Position numbers and translations under genes: made by a program
Assembly: GCA_022843165.1 (NCBI GenBank)
Contig: JALHOD010000003.1
Coordinates: 124,001 to 188,000, forward strand
Direction: 5' to 3'
Source of the DNA: Pseudorhodoplanes sp.
Lineage (GTDB): Bacteria > Pseudomonadota > Alphaproteobacteria > Rhizobiales > Xanthobacteraceae
DNA: 64,000 nucleotides
Shown: positions 26,954-36,697 of the stretch, piece after piece
How the letters are laid out: each line of letters begins with the position of its first letter
Position numbering within the stretch: the first letter of the stretch is position 1
The notes under the pieces: model-generated
Databases searched by the model: none
Told to the model about the DNA's origin: nothing
Seen by the model: only the letters and a program-made list of their open reading frames with translations

Positions 26954-27434
26954 GGACCCCAGGAACCGGAGCAGTCTTCATCGCCTCCGACAAAGCCTGA
27001 TACCGCGCAACAAGTTCGAGCGCGAAAGCGGCCAGAAGAATGACAAAACTCAGAAAGTCGATTCGGCTGTCGCGCTTGGACGAAATCGTCTCAACGGCCT
27101 TGTCGTATTGCAGATAGGAATCGTAATTCCCGTCGCGCAGATAACCGAACCGTTCCCGCGCCTTCACACGCTGGATATGCCAGCTATAGAGCAGGATGCA
27201 GATCGCCAATCCCGCCAGCGCCGCCGCCGCAAGATGCGCAAACAAGGCCGTTTTCGGGAGAGCAGACCGCAATTCCGGCAGAACAAAGAAAATCAATCCG
27301 CCAGCCGCTACGAACATCAGAGTCCGCAGATAATTCGTGGATTGATCGGCGCGATTCAGACTGGCAAGCGCCAGCTCCCATTGCCTGTCTTCGGATAAGC
27401 CGGCTTTGCCGTTTGCGCCCTGTTCGGTCGTCAT
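26946..27434 (-). CDS. Small membrane protein inside the his operon
   Basis: A 162-residue protein between hisA and hisF, overlapping both (4 bases with hisA, 8 with hisF). Three hydrophobic helices are visible: about residues 40-58 ([17 protein letters not shown]), 66-88 ([20 protein letters not shown]) and 127-146 ([20 protein letters not shown]). The loop [20 protein letters not shown] with [13 protein letters not shown] is charged. I do not recognise the family. Its tight overlaps imply translation with the his enzymes, but a role in histidine synthesis is not evident. Confidence 0.75.
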   Translation of the reverse strand: MTTEQGANGKAGLSEDRQWELALASLNRADQSTNYLRTLMFVAAGGLIFFVLPELRSALPKTALFAHLAAAALAGLAICILLYSWHIQRVKARERFGYLRDGNYDSYLQYDKAVETISSKRDSRIDFLSFVILLAAFALELVARYQALSEAMKTAPVPGVHV

Positions 27435-28171
27435 GCCCCGCCCCGTGCCGCACGGATCAAACCCAACGCCTCGGCGGCATCCAGACGGCCATCATACAAC
27501 GCACGGCCGGCAATCGCGCCCTGAAGTTTGCCCGCACGGGGCTCAAGCATGGCTCGTATGTCGTCAATGGAGGCGAGCCCTCCCGACGCGATGATCGGGA
27601 TCGACACGGCGTTGGCCAGCGCGATGGTGGCGTCGAGATTCAGGCCCTTCAGCATGCCGTCGCGAGCGATGTCGGTATAGATAATGGCCGCAACGCCGGC
27701 ATCCTCGAACCGGCGCGCAATATCCAGCACCGATAATTCGGAGCTCTCGGCCCATCCCTGCACGGCCACCTTGCCGTCGCGGGCGTCGAGACCCACCGCT
27801 ACCTGCTCCGGATGCTGCGCGGCGGCCTCTTTCACCAATGCGGGATCGCGCACCGCTGCCGTCCCGATGATCACCCGATTGACGCCCTTGTCCAGCCAGG
27901 CCTCCACGGTCGCAAGGTCGCGTATGCCGCCGCCGAGCTGCACCGGGATATTGGTCGCTTCCAGAATGCGATCCACCGCATCCGCATTGACCGGCTTGCC
28001 GGCAAACGCACCGTCCAGATCGACAAGATGCAGATACTCGAATCCGGCGAGCTCGAAGGAATAGGCCTGCTCGGCGGGGTCGCGATTGAACACGGTCGCG
28101 CGCGCCATGTCGCCCTGTTCGAGCCGCACGCAAAGACCGTCCTTGAGATCGATGGCGGGAAATAGGATCAC
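27431..28171 (-). CDS. hisA: Phosphoribosylformimino-5-aminoimidazole carboxamide ribotide isomerase
   Basis: A 246-residue TIM-barrel isomerase of histidine synthesis. [20 protein letters not shown] is the canonical N terminus with the catalytic Asp; [20 protein letters not shown] and [15 protein letters not shown] (second Asp) follow. The GTG at 28171 overlaps the hisH stop (GTGA) and gives the family start; a GTG three codons earlier has no ribosome site. The downstream membrane-protein ATG overlaps its stop. Confidence 0.96.
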   Translation of the reverse strand: MILFPAIDLKDGLCVRLEQGDMARATVFNRDPAEQAYSFELAGFEYLHLVDLDGAFAGKPVNADAVDRILEATNIPVQLGGGIRDLATVEAWLDKGVNRVIIGTAAVRDPALVKEAAAQHPEQVAVGLDARDGKVAVQGWAESSELSVLDIARRFEDAGVAAIIYTDIARDGMLKGLNLDATIALANAVSIPIIASGGLASIDDIRAMLEPRAGKLQGAIAGRALYDGRLDAAEALGLIRAARGGA

Positions 28172-28818
28172 GGTTTCCACTTCAGAAAATTGGCAATCAG
28201 CGCCAGTCCCAGACGCTGGCTTTTCTCCGGGTGGAACTGGGTGCCGACAATATTGTCATGACCCACAATCGCCGTCACCGGCCCGCCATACTCGGCCGTT
28301 GCGACCAGATCGCCCTTGTCCGCGACACCAAGTTGATAGGAATGCACAAAATAGGCATGCAGTCCGTTTGCGCCGGTCGCAATACCGTTCAGAAGCGGAT
28401 GCGGTCTTAACGTGTCGAGCGTGTTCCAGCCCATATGCGGAATCTTCAAATCCGGATCGGAGGGTGTGATTCGATCGACCTCGCCCTTGATCCAGCCGAG
28501 ACCCTGCGTCACCACATATTCGCGGCCGCGCTCCGCCATCAGCTGCATGCCGACGCAAATACCGAAAAACGGCCGCCCGCGCTTAATGACCGTCTCGTCC
28601 AGAACCTCGATCATGCCCGCAACGGCATCGAGTCCGCGCCGGCAATCGGCGAATGCCCCGACGCCCGGCAGCACAACGCGATCCGCGCCGGCAACCGCTT
28701 TGGGATCGTTGGTGACCAGAACCCGCTCATTCAGGCCGGCATCCCGCGCCGCGCGTTCAAAGGCTTTGGCGGCGGAATGCAGATTTCCGGAACCGTAATC
28801 GACAATGGCCGTGGTCAT
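28168..28818 (-). CDS. hisH: Imidazole glycerol phosphate synthase glutaminase subunit
   Basis: A 216-residue class-I glutamine amidotransferase supplying ammonia to His[33 protein letters not shown], the nucleophile Cys in [15 protein letters not shown], and the His/Glu pair in [13 protein letters not shown] are all present. It overlaps the DUF2628 gene by 4 bases upstream and hisA by 4 downstream. Confidence 0.97.
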   Translation of the reverse strand: MTTAIVDYGSGNLHSAAKAFERAARDAGLNERVLVTNDPKAVAGADRVVLPGVGAFADCRRGLDAVAGMIEVLDETVIKRGRPFFGICVGMQLMAERGREYVVTQGLGWIKGEVDRITPSDPDLKIPHMGWNTLDTLRPHPLLNGIATGANGLHAYFVHSYQLGVADKGDLVATAEYGGPVTAIVGHDNIVGTQFHPEKSQRLGLALIANFLKWKP

Positions 28819-29318
28819 CGCGGCTTTCCGGACTCCGGAAACAACCCGATGATGTCCTGGCCAGGATCCGCCGACATCCGCGCCACCACAGGCGTCTGCG
28901 GCTTAACAAGTCCCGCTTGCTGTGGCGACTGCCGATTGTCGATCCAGTCCGCGAAGAAACGGCGTTCGGCCGATTCACGATCGTCGCCGACCACGACACC
29001 GATATTCTTCCAGCCGCGGCGATTGAGCGTCCAGCGACGCAGTGTCGCCGCTTCCAGGCCGACAAGAAGCGCAACGGCAAGTGCGATCAGCGTCTTCATC
29101 GAGGCAGTGGCGCCGGCAAGCCGCAACAGCACTTCGGCACCGATCGCCGCCAGCACATACAGCACCAGCACCAGCCACAACCGCCGCCAGGCCATCCAGA
29201 CCGGGCCGAGCAGGAATGCCCAGACATAGAAGCCGTCGCGCACCAGCACGAAACGATCCGGATCGGGGGAAGTTTCGCCTTTGCGCAGCGGCGGCTCATG
29301 AATCGTATAGACCGCCAT
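28815..29318 (-). CDS. DUF2628 membrane protein
   Basis: A 167-residue protein: [20 protein letters not shown] then [20 protein letters not shown] and [20 protein letters not shown], the DUF2628 pattern, with two or three membrane helices around residues 30-100. The C-terminal third is hydrophilic ([15 protein letters not shown]). It lies between hisB (18-base gap) and hisH (4-base overlap), a position it also occupies in other Rhizobiales. Its role is unknown; linkage to his genes is conserved but unexplained. Confidence 0.87.
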   Translation of the reverse strand: MAVYTIHEPPLRKGETSPDPDRFVLVRDGFYVWAFLLGPVWMAWRRLWLVLVLYVLAAIGAEVLLRLAGATASMKTLIALAVALLVGLEAATLRRWTLNRRGWKNIGVVVGDDRESAERRFFADWIDNRQSPQQAGLVKPQTPVVARMSADPGQDIIGLFPESGKPR

Positions 29319-29336
29319 TGTCGTCCTGTTCAGCGC

Positions 29337-29930
29337 TCAGCCGCCGAGCGTTCCCTTGGTCGAGGGAATTTCGTTTGCGGCGCGCGGATCGATCGCCAAA
29401 GCGACACGCAAGGCGCGCGCCAGGCCCTTGAAGCACGATTCCGAGATATGGTGATCGTTCGAACCATACAATGTCTCGACATGAAGGGTCATGCCGGAAT
29501 TCATGGCAAAGGCCTGGAACCATTCGTTCACCAGCTCGGTGTCGAAGGTGCCGATCTTGTCGCGCATGAATTTCACACTGAATACCAGGAACGGCCGCCC
29601 CGACACGTCGATGGCGACGCGCGTCAGCGCCTCATCCATCGGCACATGCACGTCGGAATAACGGGTGATCCCCTTCATGTCGCCGAGCGCCTGCTTCACC
29701 GCCTGGCCGAGCGCAATGCCCACATCCTCGGCGGTGTGGTGATAGTCGATATGCAGGTCGCCTTTGGCCTTGACGGTGATGTCGATGCGGGAATGGCGCG
29801 CCAGGAGATCCAGCATGTGATCGAGAAAGCCGATTCCGGTCTCGATCGACGAATTCCCCTTGCCATCGAGATCGACCTCGACGGCAATATCGGTCTCCTT
29901 GGTGGTGCGCTTCACCTGGCCTTTGCGCAT
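29337..29930 (-). CDS. hisB: Imidazoleglycerol-phosphate dehydratase
   Basis: A 197-residue monofunctional dehydratase of histidine synthesis. Mn-binding His clusters are seen in [35 protein letters not shown], and [20 protein letters not shown], and the RPFLVF segment is conserved. It heads the operon hisB-DUF2628-hisH-hisA-membrane protein-hisF and is divergent from hslV across 136 bases, which must hold both promoters. Confidence 0.97.
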   Translation of the reverse strand: MRKGQVKRTTKETDIAVEVDLDGKGNSSIETGIGFLDHMLDLLARHSRIDITVKAKGDLHIDYHHTAEDVGIALGQAVKQALGDMKGITRYSDVHVPMDEALTRVAIDVSGRPFLVFSVKFMRDKIGTFDTELVNEWFQAFAMNSGMTLHVETLYGSNDHHISESCFKGLARALRVALAIDPRAANEIPSTKGTLGG

Positions 29931-30066
29931 GATTTGTAAGGCTTTCCGGGGTTCGAGAATGCGCGCCTTTTAACAGGGGTTTCCGGCTTCCGCCACCTCC
30001 GGACGAAGCGGTTTGCAAACACCCTTGGCAATCCCTAAATCACTGTCCGCACGGGGTAAAATACGC

Positions 30067-30621
30067 ATGTCATCGCCTGAACACGCCTCCTGGCACGGGA
30101 CCACCATCCTGACCGTCCGCAAGGGCGGCATCGTCGCCATAGGCGGCGACGGCCAGGTTTCGCTCCAGGCGACCATCATCAAGGCCAATGCCAAAAAGGT
30201 CCGCCGCCTCGGAAAGGGCGACGTGATCGGCGGCTTTGCCGGCGCCACCGCCGACGCTTTCACCCTGTTCGAGCGGCTGGAGACCAAGCTCGAGCAATAT
30301 CCCGGCCAGCTGACGCGCGCTTGCGTCGAGCTCGCCAAGGACTGGCGCACCGACCGCTATCTGCGGCGCCTGGAAGCGATGATGATCGTCGCCGACCAGG
30401 AGACCTCGCTGGTGCTGACCGGCACCGGCGACGTGCTGGAGCCGGAAGCCGGCGTCGCTGGCATCGGCTCGGGCGGCAATTATGCGCTGGCCGCCGCGCG
30501 CGCCCTGCTCGACGGGCCGCTCGATGCGGAAGCCATCGTTCGCAAGTCGCTCGATATCGCCGCCGACATCTGCGTCTACACCAACCGCAACGTCACCGTC
30601 GAAACCATCAATGCAGCCTGA
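30067..30621 (+). CDS. hslV: ATP-dependent protease subunit HslV
   Basis: A 184-residue proteasome-like peptidase subunit of the cytosolic HslUV complex. ATG 30067 gives a short propeptide ending in HG before the catalytic Thr of [20 protein letters not shown]; autocleavage would expose Thr12. [20 protein letters not shown] and [16 protein letters not shown] are conserved. An ATG at 30013 would add 18 residues and is longer than the family. The next gene starts inside its last codons. Divergent from hisB. Confidence 0.95.
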   Translation: MSSPEHASWHGTTILTVRKGGIVAIGGDGQVSLQATIIKANAKKVRRLGKGDVIGGFAGATADAFTLFERLETKLEQYPGQLTRACVELAKDWRTDRYLRRLEAMMIVADQETSLVLTGTGDVLEPEAGVAGIGSGGNYALAAARALLDGPLDAEAIVRKSLDIAADICVYTNRNVTVETINAA

Positions 30622-31150
30622 TCCGCACCAGATCAGCTTCGTGCCGGTGGAGCCGCAGCATTATCCCTTGCTCCAGAAGTGGCTCGACGAAGCGCATATG
30701 CGGAAATGGTGGGGCGACCCGGACACGGAGCTTGGCTACATCCGCGCCATGGTCGAAGGACGCGACACGACACGGCCTTTCCTGATCGCACTGGACGGCG
30801 CGCCGGTCGGCTATATCCAGTACTGGTTCATCGGCCATCATCAGAACGAGCAATGGATCAAGGATCATCCATGGCTCGCCGAGCTTCCGTCCGAAACGGT
30901 CGGCGTCGATTTGTCGATCGGCTGCCCGGAGAAGCTTTCGAAGGGCATCGGATCACAAGCACTGGCTGCGTTTGTCGACGCTTTGCGCGAACAAGGCCAT
31001 GACACCATCATCATCGATCCCGATCCCTGCAATGGACGCGCCGTGCGCGCTTATGCGAAAGTCGGCTTTCGCCCCGTTCCTCATCTGCATGGACGCACCG
31101 GCGACGTGCTGATCATGCAGTACCATCCCGATGCACACGAGTTCACATGA
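30611..31150 (+). CDS. GNAT acetyltransferase, AAC(6')-like, within hslVU operon
   Basis: A 179-residue N-acetyltransferase resembling aminoglycoside 6'-acetyltransferases: [77 protein letters not shown] (acetyl-CoA site) and [20 protein letters not shown]. It overlaps hslV by 11 bases and its TGA overlaps the hslU ATG, so the three are made together. The natural substrate is unknown; resistance is not implied by the family alone. The same placement occurs in Bradyrhizobium relatives, from memory. Confidence 0.87.
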   Translation: MQPDPHQISFVPVEPQHYPLLQKWLDEAHMRKWWGDPDTELGYIRAMVEGRDTTRPFLIALDGAPVGYIQYWFIGHHQNEQWIKDHPWLAELPSETVGVDLSIGCPEKLSKGIGSQALAAFVDALREQGHDTIIIDPDPCNGRAVRAYAKVGFRPVPHLHGRTGDVLIMQYHPDAHEFT

Positions 31151-32448
31151 CCGACTTCTCTCCCCGTGAAATCGTTTCCGAACTGGACCGCTTCATCATC
31201 GGCCAGCATGACGCCAAGCGCGCGGTTGCGATCGCGCTGCGCAACCGCTGGCGGCGCCTGCAGCTCGACGACAAGCTGCGCGAGGAAGTGCTGCCGAAGA
31301 ACATCCTGATGATCGGACCAACCGGCGTCGGCAAGACGGAGATTTCGCGTCGTCTCGCCAAGCTTGCCGGGGCGCCGTTTCTGAAGATCGAGGCCACCAA
31401 ATTCACCGAGGTCGGCTATGTCGGCCGCGACGTGGAACAGATCGTGCGCGATCTGGTCGAGGTCGCGATTGCCCAGACCCGCGAGAAACGACGAAAAGGC
31501 GTGCAGGCACGGGCCGAACTGGCTGCGGAGGAACGCGTGATCAACGCGCTCGTGGGCGAGAATTCGAGCGCTGCCACCAAGGAGTCCTTCCGCAGGAAAC
31601 TGCGCGCCGGCGAACTGAACGACAAGGAAATCGAGATCGAAGTGCAGTCCGGCGGCGGCATGCCGCTGTTCGATATCCCGGGCATGCCGGGCGCGCAGAT
31701 GGGCGCGATCTCGATCGGCGATATTTTCGGCAAACTCGGCGGTCGCACGAAAACACGGCGCGTCACGATCGAAGAGTCGCACGACATCCTGATCAACGAA
31801 GAATCCGATAAGCTGCTCGATCAGGAAGTGCTGGTGCAGGACGCGATCCGGGCGGTGGAGAATAACGGTATCGTGTTCCTGGACGAGCTAGACAAGATTT
31901 GCGCGCGCGAAGGCCGCATGAGCGGCGACGTGTCGCGCGAAGGTGTGCAGCGTGATCTGTTGCCGTTGATCGAAGGCACCACCGTCTCCACCAAACACGG
32001 CCCGGTGAAGACCGACCACATTCTGTTCATTGCGTCCGGCGCCTTCCATATTGCGAAGCCATCGGACCTGCTGCCCGAATTGCAGGGACGCCTGCCGATT
32101 CGTGTCGAGCTTCGGGCGCTGACACGCGAGGATTTCCGCCGCATCCTCACCGACACCGAGGCCTCGCTCATCAAGCAGTACATTGCACTGATGAAGACAG
32201 AGGGGGTCACGCTTGACTTCACCGACGACGCCATTGACGCGATTGCCGACATCGCGGTGTCGGTCAATTCCAGTGTCGAAAATATCGGCGCACGCCGCTT
32301 GCAGACGGTTATGGAGCGCGTCCTCGACGATATCTCCTTCACCGCCACCGACCGTTCCGGCGAGACGCTGAAGATCGATGGCGCCTATGTGCGCAATTCG
32401 ATCGGCGATCTGGCCAGGAATGCCGACCTGAGCCGGTTCATTCTCTGA
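31147..32448 (+). CDS. hslU: ATP-dependent protease ATPase subunit HslU
   Basis: A 433-residue AAA+ unfoldase that feeds Hsl[21 protein letters not shown] opens the protein; Walker A is [15 protein letters not shown]; the I domain spans about residues 110-240; Walker B is [27 protein letters not shown] and the C-terminal DLSRFIL tail, which inserts into HslV, are present. It overlaps the acetyltransferase gene by 4 bases. Confidence 0.98.
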   Translation: MTDFSPREIVSELDRFIIGQHDAKRAVAIALRNRWRRLQLDDKLREEVLPKNILMIGPTGVGKTEISRRLAKLAGAPFLKIEATKFTEVGYVGRDVEQIVRDLVEVAIAQTREKRRKGVQARAELAAEERVINALVGENSSAATKESFRRKLRAGELNDKEIEIEVQSGGGMPLFDIPGMPGAQMGAISIGDIFGKLGGRTKTRRVTIEESHDILINEESDKLLDQEVLVQDAIRAVENNGIVFLDELDKICAREGRMSGDVSREGVQRDLLPLIEGTTVSTKHGPVKTDHILFIASGAFHIAKPSDLLPELQGRLPIRVELRALTREDFRRILTDTEASLIKQYIALMKTEGVTLDFTDDAIDAIADIAVSVNSSVENIGARRLQTVMERVLDDISFTATDRSGETLKIDGAYVRNSIGDLARNADLSRFIL

Positions 32449-32491
32449 CACCCGAACCTCGCCAATCGCGACGGAGCCGCCACTCCACGTG

Positions 32492-32536
32492 TTGACAGCG
32501 TCAGGCCTCTGGATGATATGTTATAATATAACATAT
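32492..32536 (+). promoter_or_regulatory. Promoter with Zur-type operator before the ZnuD-like gene
   Basis: A perfect 21-base palindrome at 32516-32536 consists of ATATGTTATA, a central A, and the reverse complement of that half. Its core GTTATAATATAAC has the form of Zur operators described in Alphaproteobacteria. A -35-like TTGACA (32492-32497) is 17-19 bases ahead of candidate -10 hexamers inside the palindrome, so a bound repressor would cover the promoter. The downstream gene is a ZnuD-like TonB receptor, ATG 14 bases after the palindrome. Confidence 0.8.
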
Positions 32537-32549
32537 TGGGGACTGAGCA

Positions 32550-34673
32550 ATGGCATTATCCGAGCGCAGATGGCTGACATCAACCACTATCACTTTGATT
32601 TACATGGGTTTTCCAACTGACCCTGCTTTGGCCCAGGTCCAATTGCCGACGATCGTTGTGACGGCTCCCAGCCCCATCCTCTCCGGCCAGTCACCCGGTG
32701 AAATCGCCGGCCTGCCAAACGGCATCCTGCCGTTGGTGGACGACGTGTTCGCGCCAGTGACGGTCATTCCAGGCCCGGAGATTTTGAGCAGCCCGGCTGC
32801 CACGCTGGGCGATGTCATGTTCAGCAAACCCGGCATCACCTCATCCACCTTCGCGCCCGGCGCCAGCCGTCCGGTGATTCGCGGACTCGACAATTATCGC
32901 GTCCGGATTCAAGAGAACGGCATCGGCTCACACGACCTCTCCGAGCTCGGCGAGGATCACGGCGTGCCGATCGATCCCCTCTCCGCCGATCAGATCGAGG
33001 TCATTCGCGGACCGGCCACCCTGCGCTACGGCTCGCAGGCCATCGGCGGCGTAGTCAGCGTCACCAACAACCGCATCCCGACCACGCGCATCGAGAATGG
33101 CTTCAGCGCGCGGTTCAAGGGTGCGGCCACAACCGTCGACGACGGCCGCGAAAGTTCCGGCGCGCTGGAGGCTGGCGGCAGGAATTTCGCGATGCATGTC
33201 GACGCCTTCGATCGGCGCGCCTTCGACTACGAGATTCCCGGCGGACAGAAACAGGCAAATTCGTGGGTTAACTCGAAAGGCCATGCGATCGGTGGCTCCT
33301 TTGTCTTTGAACAGGGTTTCATCGGCGCCTCAGTCAGCCGCAATCTCAGCATGTACGGAATCCCCGGCGCCGAAGCCGAGGGCGGCACACGCATTGATCT
33401 CGATCAGACCAAATTCAACGCCAAGGGCGAATTCCGTCCCGACTCCGGCGCGATCTCGGCGGTACGGTTCTGGTTCGGCGCAACACGGTATCAGCACGAT
33501 GAACAGGCGCTGGTCGATGGCGTCCACCAGATCCTGTCCACGTTCAAGAACAGACAGCAGGAAGGCCGCGTCGAGTTGCAGCACGCACCGATCGCGGGAT
33601 GGAACGGCGCTGTCGGCTTCCAGTACGGTAACCAGCGTCTGTCGACCGAAGGCGAAGCAGAAGAATTTCTGCTGCCCGCACAGGCCAAGAATGCCGCCGT
33701 CTATCTGTTCGAGGAATACAACATCAATTCAGACCTGAGATTTCAGGCTGCGGGACGAATCGAGCGCACAACGGTGGACGGTACCGCCGGTCTGTTTCCC
33801 TCCGATTTTCTTCCGGTGGCACCGGGCGACGAACCTTTCCTGGATCCCCGAAACCGGCGCTTTCTGCCGGGCAGCGCAAGCGCCGGCTTCATTCAACAAT
33901 TGCCGTGGGGAATTGTGGCCAGCCTGACAGGTCAATATGTCGAGCGCGCGCCGGCCGCCGCCGAACTCTTCGCCAAGGGCGTGCATGAGGCGACCGGCAC
34001 TTTCGAGATCGGCAACCCGAATCTCGACAAGGAAAAGGCGATGAGCGTCGAATTCGGCCTGCGCCGGCGTGAAGGGCCGCTGCGTTTCGACGCCACGGCC
34101 TATTACACCAAATACAAGGGCTTCATTTTCAAGCAGTTCACCGGCAATAGTTGCGGGGAGGAATTCGATAGCTGCGTCGCCGGCGACGGCGAGGAACTGC
34201 TGCAAGTCGCCTACGCGCAACGCGACGCGACTTTCAAGGGTGTCGAGGTGGCGACCCAGCTTGATTTGCTCCCGGTCGCTGGCGGCATGTTCGGCATCGA
34301 CGGTCAGTACGACATTGTCGATGCGCGCTTCAGCGACGGCAGCTATGTCCCCCGCATTCCGCCGCAGCGCCTCGGTGGCGGATTGTTCTGGCGGCACGAA
34401 AACTGGTTCGCGCGCGTGAACCTGTTGCATGCCTACGCACAGGACAGAATCGCGCAGAACGAAACGCCGACCGGCGGCTACGATCTTCTCAACGCCGAAA
34501 TCAGCTACACGCAGAAACTGAAGCCATCCGATTTCGGTGCGCGTGAAATGGTATGGGGAATTGCCGGCAGAAACCTTCTGGACGACGACATCCGCAACCA
34601 CGTCTCATTCCGCAAGGACGAGGTGTTGCAGCCGGGACGTAACTACCGGTTCTTTGCAACGCTGCGATTCTGA
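32550..34673 (+). CDS. znuD: TonB-dependent outer-membrane receptor, ZnuD type (zinc uptake)
   Basis: A 707-residue outer-membrane protein: signal peptide ending in DPALAQ (about residue 29), TonB-box-like LPTIVVTAPS, plug domain to about residue 180 (TLGDVMFSKPGITSSTFAPG, SRPVIRGLDNYRVRIQENGI, DPLSADQIEVIRGPATLRYG) and a beta-barrel ending in YRFFATLRF. The plug resembles Neisseria ZnuD, especially the RPVIRG then ENGIGSHDLSELGEDHGVPI segment. An extracellular loop has two Cys (GNSCGEEFDSCVAG). The Zur-like operator supports zinc as substrate; other metals cannot be excluded. Confidence 0.85.
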   Translation: MALSERRWLTSTTITLIYMGFPTDPALAQVQLPTIVVTAPSPILSGQSPGEIAGLPNGILPLVDDVFAPVTVIPGPEILSSPAATLGDVMFSKPGITSSTFAPGASRPVIRGLDNYRVRIQENGIGSHDLSELGEDHGVPIDPLSADQIEVIRGPATLRYGSQAIGGVVSVTNNRIPTTRIENGFSARFKGAATTVDDGRESSGALEAGGRNFAMHVDAFDRRAFDYEIPGGQKQANSWVNSKGHAIGGSFVFEQGFIGASVSRNLSMYGIPGAEAEGGTRIDLDQTKFNAKGEFRPDSGAISAVRFWFGATRYQHDEQALVDGVHQILSTFKNRQQEGRVELQHAPIAGWNGAVGFQYGNQRLSTEGEAEEFLLPAQAKNAAVYLFEEYNINSDLRFQAAGRIERTTVDGTAGLFPSDFLPVAPGDEPFLDPRNRRFLPGSASAGFIQQLPWGIVASLTGQYVERAPAAAELFAKGVHEATGTFEIGNPNLDKEKAMSVEFGLRRREGPLRFDATAYYTKYKGFIFKQFTGNSCGEEFDSCVAGDGEELLQVAYAQRDATFKGVEVATQLDLLPVAGGMFGIDGQYDIVDARFSDGSYVPRIPPQRLGGGLFWRHENWFARVNLLHAYAQDRIAQNETPTGGYDLLNAEISYTQKLKPSDFGAREMVWGIAGRNLLDDDIRNHVSFRKDEVLQPGRNYRFFATLRF

Positions 34674-34709
34674 TCGAGGATGGCGGACGCAGGCGTCGCC
34701 GCGCAAAAA

Positions 34710-35279
34710 TCAGGCGCGCTGTTTTCGTAACCGAACGTACAGCGCGCCTTCGCCGCCATGGCCGATGGCGGCCTCGTCGAAGCCCACGACATAGTCGCGG
34801 AATTCGGCCAGCGCGAGCCAGAGCGGCACCTGCCGCCTCAGCACCCCGCGCTCGCGGCCGGCTTCGCCACGAACCCCTTTGCCGGTGATGACCAGAACCA
34901 CCCTGCTCCCATTGGCTTGCGAGGCCCGCAGGAAACGAAGCAGCGCCGCGTGCGCCTCCGCCTGGGTATGACCATGCAGATCGATACGGCCGTCGATGTC
35001 GCGTTTGCCGCGCGCGATGCTTTGCTTGGTGCGGCGGTCAATCGGCGCCAGCGGTGGCGGGCTTTTCGGTCTGACCGGCGGCCGAGCCGCTTTGTGCGCA
35101 GCGACCGCCTTTCGCAGCTTGGCGATGGCCGGTTTCTCGTCTTCGAGTCCCCGCTCGGGCCTGGTGTCGGGCTTGGGCGCGCGTTTGAGCAATGGCTTGA
35201 TCGAGCGCGTCACGCCCTGCCACAGCGTATGTTCATCCTTGGAGAGCCGCCGTCCCTTCCGGCCCCCGTCTGCGCTCAT
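34710..35279 (-). CDS. Smr-domain protein (MutS2 C-terminal-like)
   Basis: A 189-residue protein with a basic, Pro-rich N-terminal half and a C-terminal Smr domain (about 98-187): GRIDLHGHTQAEAHAALLRF, VVLVITGKGVRGEAGRERGV, FRDYVVGFDEAAIGHGGEGA then LYVRLRK. LHGHT and TGKG are the signature of Smr nucleases. Its start overlaps the mltA stop by 4 bases, so timA, mltA and this gene form one operon. Substrate unknown; Smr proteins cut DNA or RNA. Confidence 0.92.
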   Translation of the reverse strand: MSADGGRKGRRLSKDEHTLWQGVTRSIKPLLKRAPKPDTRPERGLEDEKPAIAKLRKAVAAHKAARPPVRPKSPPPLAPIDRRTKQSIARGKRDIDGRIDLHGHTQAEAHAALLRFLRASQANGSRVVLVITGKGVRGEAGRERGVLRRQVPLWLALAEFRDYVVGFDEAAIGHGGEGALYVRLRKQRA

Positions 35280-36697
35280 GATGCAGGTTTTCCCGGATTG
35301 CGCTTCGCAGGACGCGCTTTTGGCAACGGAACAGCCGCTGCAGTGACGGCAGGTTTCGTCGTTTTTGCGGTGCTGACGGCGATCTCATCCGGCACCTGAT
35401 CGGCAAGCTTGATGGATTTGTCGCCTGCATTCGGCTTTGGCAGCGGCAACGGCACCGACTGCGCGATATTGCCGGGATCGAGTTCGTTGGGCACCAGCAT
35501 GACGAACTGGCCAAAATGCTTGAAGCGGCCCGCGGCGCGCGCGGCTTCCTCGCCGGCGCCGAGATAGATATCGGCCCGCGCCGGCCCGATAATGGCTCCG
35601 CCGGTGTCCTGGGCGATCGTCAAACGCTGAAATCTTGTATCCGGCTTCGTGGACTGAAACGGCAGCGTCGCATCGATGAAAAACGGCATCCCGTAAGTAT
35701 GAAGCTTGCGGTCGACCGCGATGGAGCGCGAAGCGGTCAACGGCAACCCCTGTGCGCCAATGGCCTCTTCATATTCAGACAGGTCGGTCTCGCGGAAGAA
35801 CACATACGATTTATTCTCCCGCCGCAGGTTCTTTCCTTCCTCGGGATTGGCTTCCATGTATTCGCGAATTTTCTGCATCGACATCTCTTCCTTGGAGACG
35901 ATGTTTCGCTCCACCAGGAATTTGCCGACGGCTGTATATGGATGACCGTTTCCGGAAGCGTAATTGAGCCTGATGACCGAACCGTCTTCCAGACGCACCC
36001 GGGTGGAACCCTGTATTTCCGCGAAGAATCCGTCGATCGGATCTTTCAGATAGACAATCTCGAGTTCGCGGCCCGCCAGCGCACCGTCCTCGATCTGCGC
36101 GCGATCATAGAACGGCGCGGTGCGCTTCACCGCGCGCTTGCCCGCCTTGCCTTTCTTGCCCGACATCCGCAAGCGCTGCGTCACCATGTTGGGCGGACGG
36201 CGATACAGCGGCACCGTGTAGACATCGCTGGGCAGGCGCGCGCCTTCCACGATCGGTTCATAATAGCCGGTGAAAAATCCCGCCTGCTCGCCTAACGGCG
36301 ACAGCCGGACGGCGCGGAAGTTCTTTTCGAAGAACGCACGCGCGCCGGTGTCATCAAGCGGCACGGCAGCGACAGCACGGCCACAAACCTCATAGAGCGC
36401 GTTATAGGCGGCGGGACGCGAGGCACGGATTTTCGCGCTGCTGCGCAGGATTGCCTTGCACGACGCCAGAAAGGTTGCGAAGGCCTCGGCATGGTGATCG
36501 TGCATCCAGCCGTCGATCTGATGCCAGGCCAGCGGTTCGATCTGGCTATTGGGAATTTTCAGGGGATTTGGTTTGGCTTGCGCTTTTGCCGAGGCTTGCG
36601 CGCCGATAGGATACGCGGTGACGGCGAGCGCAAGCATCGCGACCCGAAACGACCGCGACGCAGACACACGCGACAGTGAAATCCGCGCCAAGATCAT
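35276..36697 (-). CDS. mltA: Membrane-bound lytic murein transglycosylase A
   Basis: A 473-residue peptidoglycan lytic transglycosylase. The N terminus is a signal peptide (SASRSFRVAMLALAVTAYPI then GAQASA). GFFTGYYEPIVEGARLPSDV and VPLYRRPPNMV begin the MltA domain; the 3D domain has FIDATLPFQ and RLTIAQDTGGAIIGPARADI with the catalytic Asp. The tail of about 100 residues is rich in Pro, Lys and Ala. No lipobox Cys is seen, unlike E. coli MltA. It overlaps timA by 4 bases. Confidence 0.93.
   Translation of the reverse strand: MILARISLSRVSASRSFRVAMLALAVTAYPIGAQASAKAQAKPNPLKIPNSQIEPLAWHQIDGWMHDHHAEAFATFLASCKAILRSSAKIRASRPAAYNALYEVCGRAVAAVPLDDTGARAFFEKNFRAVRLSPLGEQAGFFTGYYEPIVEGARLPSDVYTVPLYRRPPNMVTQRLRMSGKKGKAGKRAVKRTAPFYDRAQIEDGALAGRELEIVYLKDPIDGFFAEIQGSTRVRLEDGSVIRLNYASGNGHPYTAVGKFLVERNIVSKEEMSMQKIREYMEANPEEGKNLRRENKSYVFFRETDLSEYEEAIGAQGLPLTASRSIAVDRKLHTYGMPFFIDATLPFQSTKPDTRFQRLTIAQDTGGAIIGPARADIYLGAGEEAARAAGRFKHFGQFVMLVPNELDPGNIAQSVPLPLPKPNAGDKSIKLADQVPDEIAVSTAKTTKPAVTAAAVPLPKARPAKRNPGKPAS

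Noticed and set aside
30611-31150. Calling the acetyltransferase an aminoglycoside-resistance gene
   Set aside because: The family resemblance is general and the gene is a fixed part of a housekeeping operon; nothing in the sequence shows aminoglycoside specificity.
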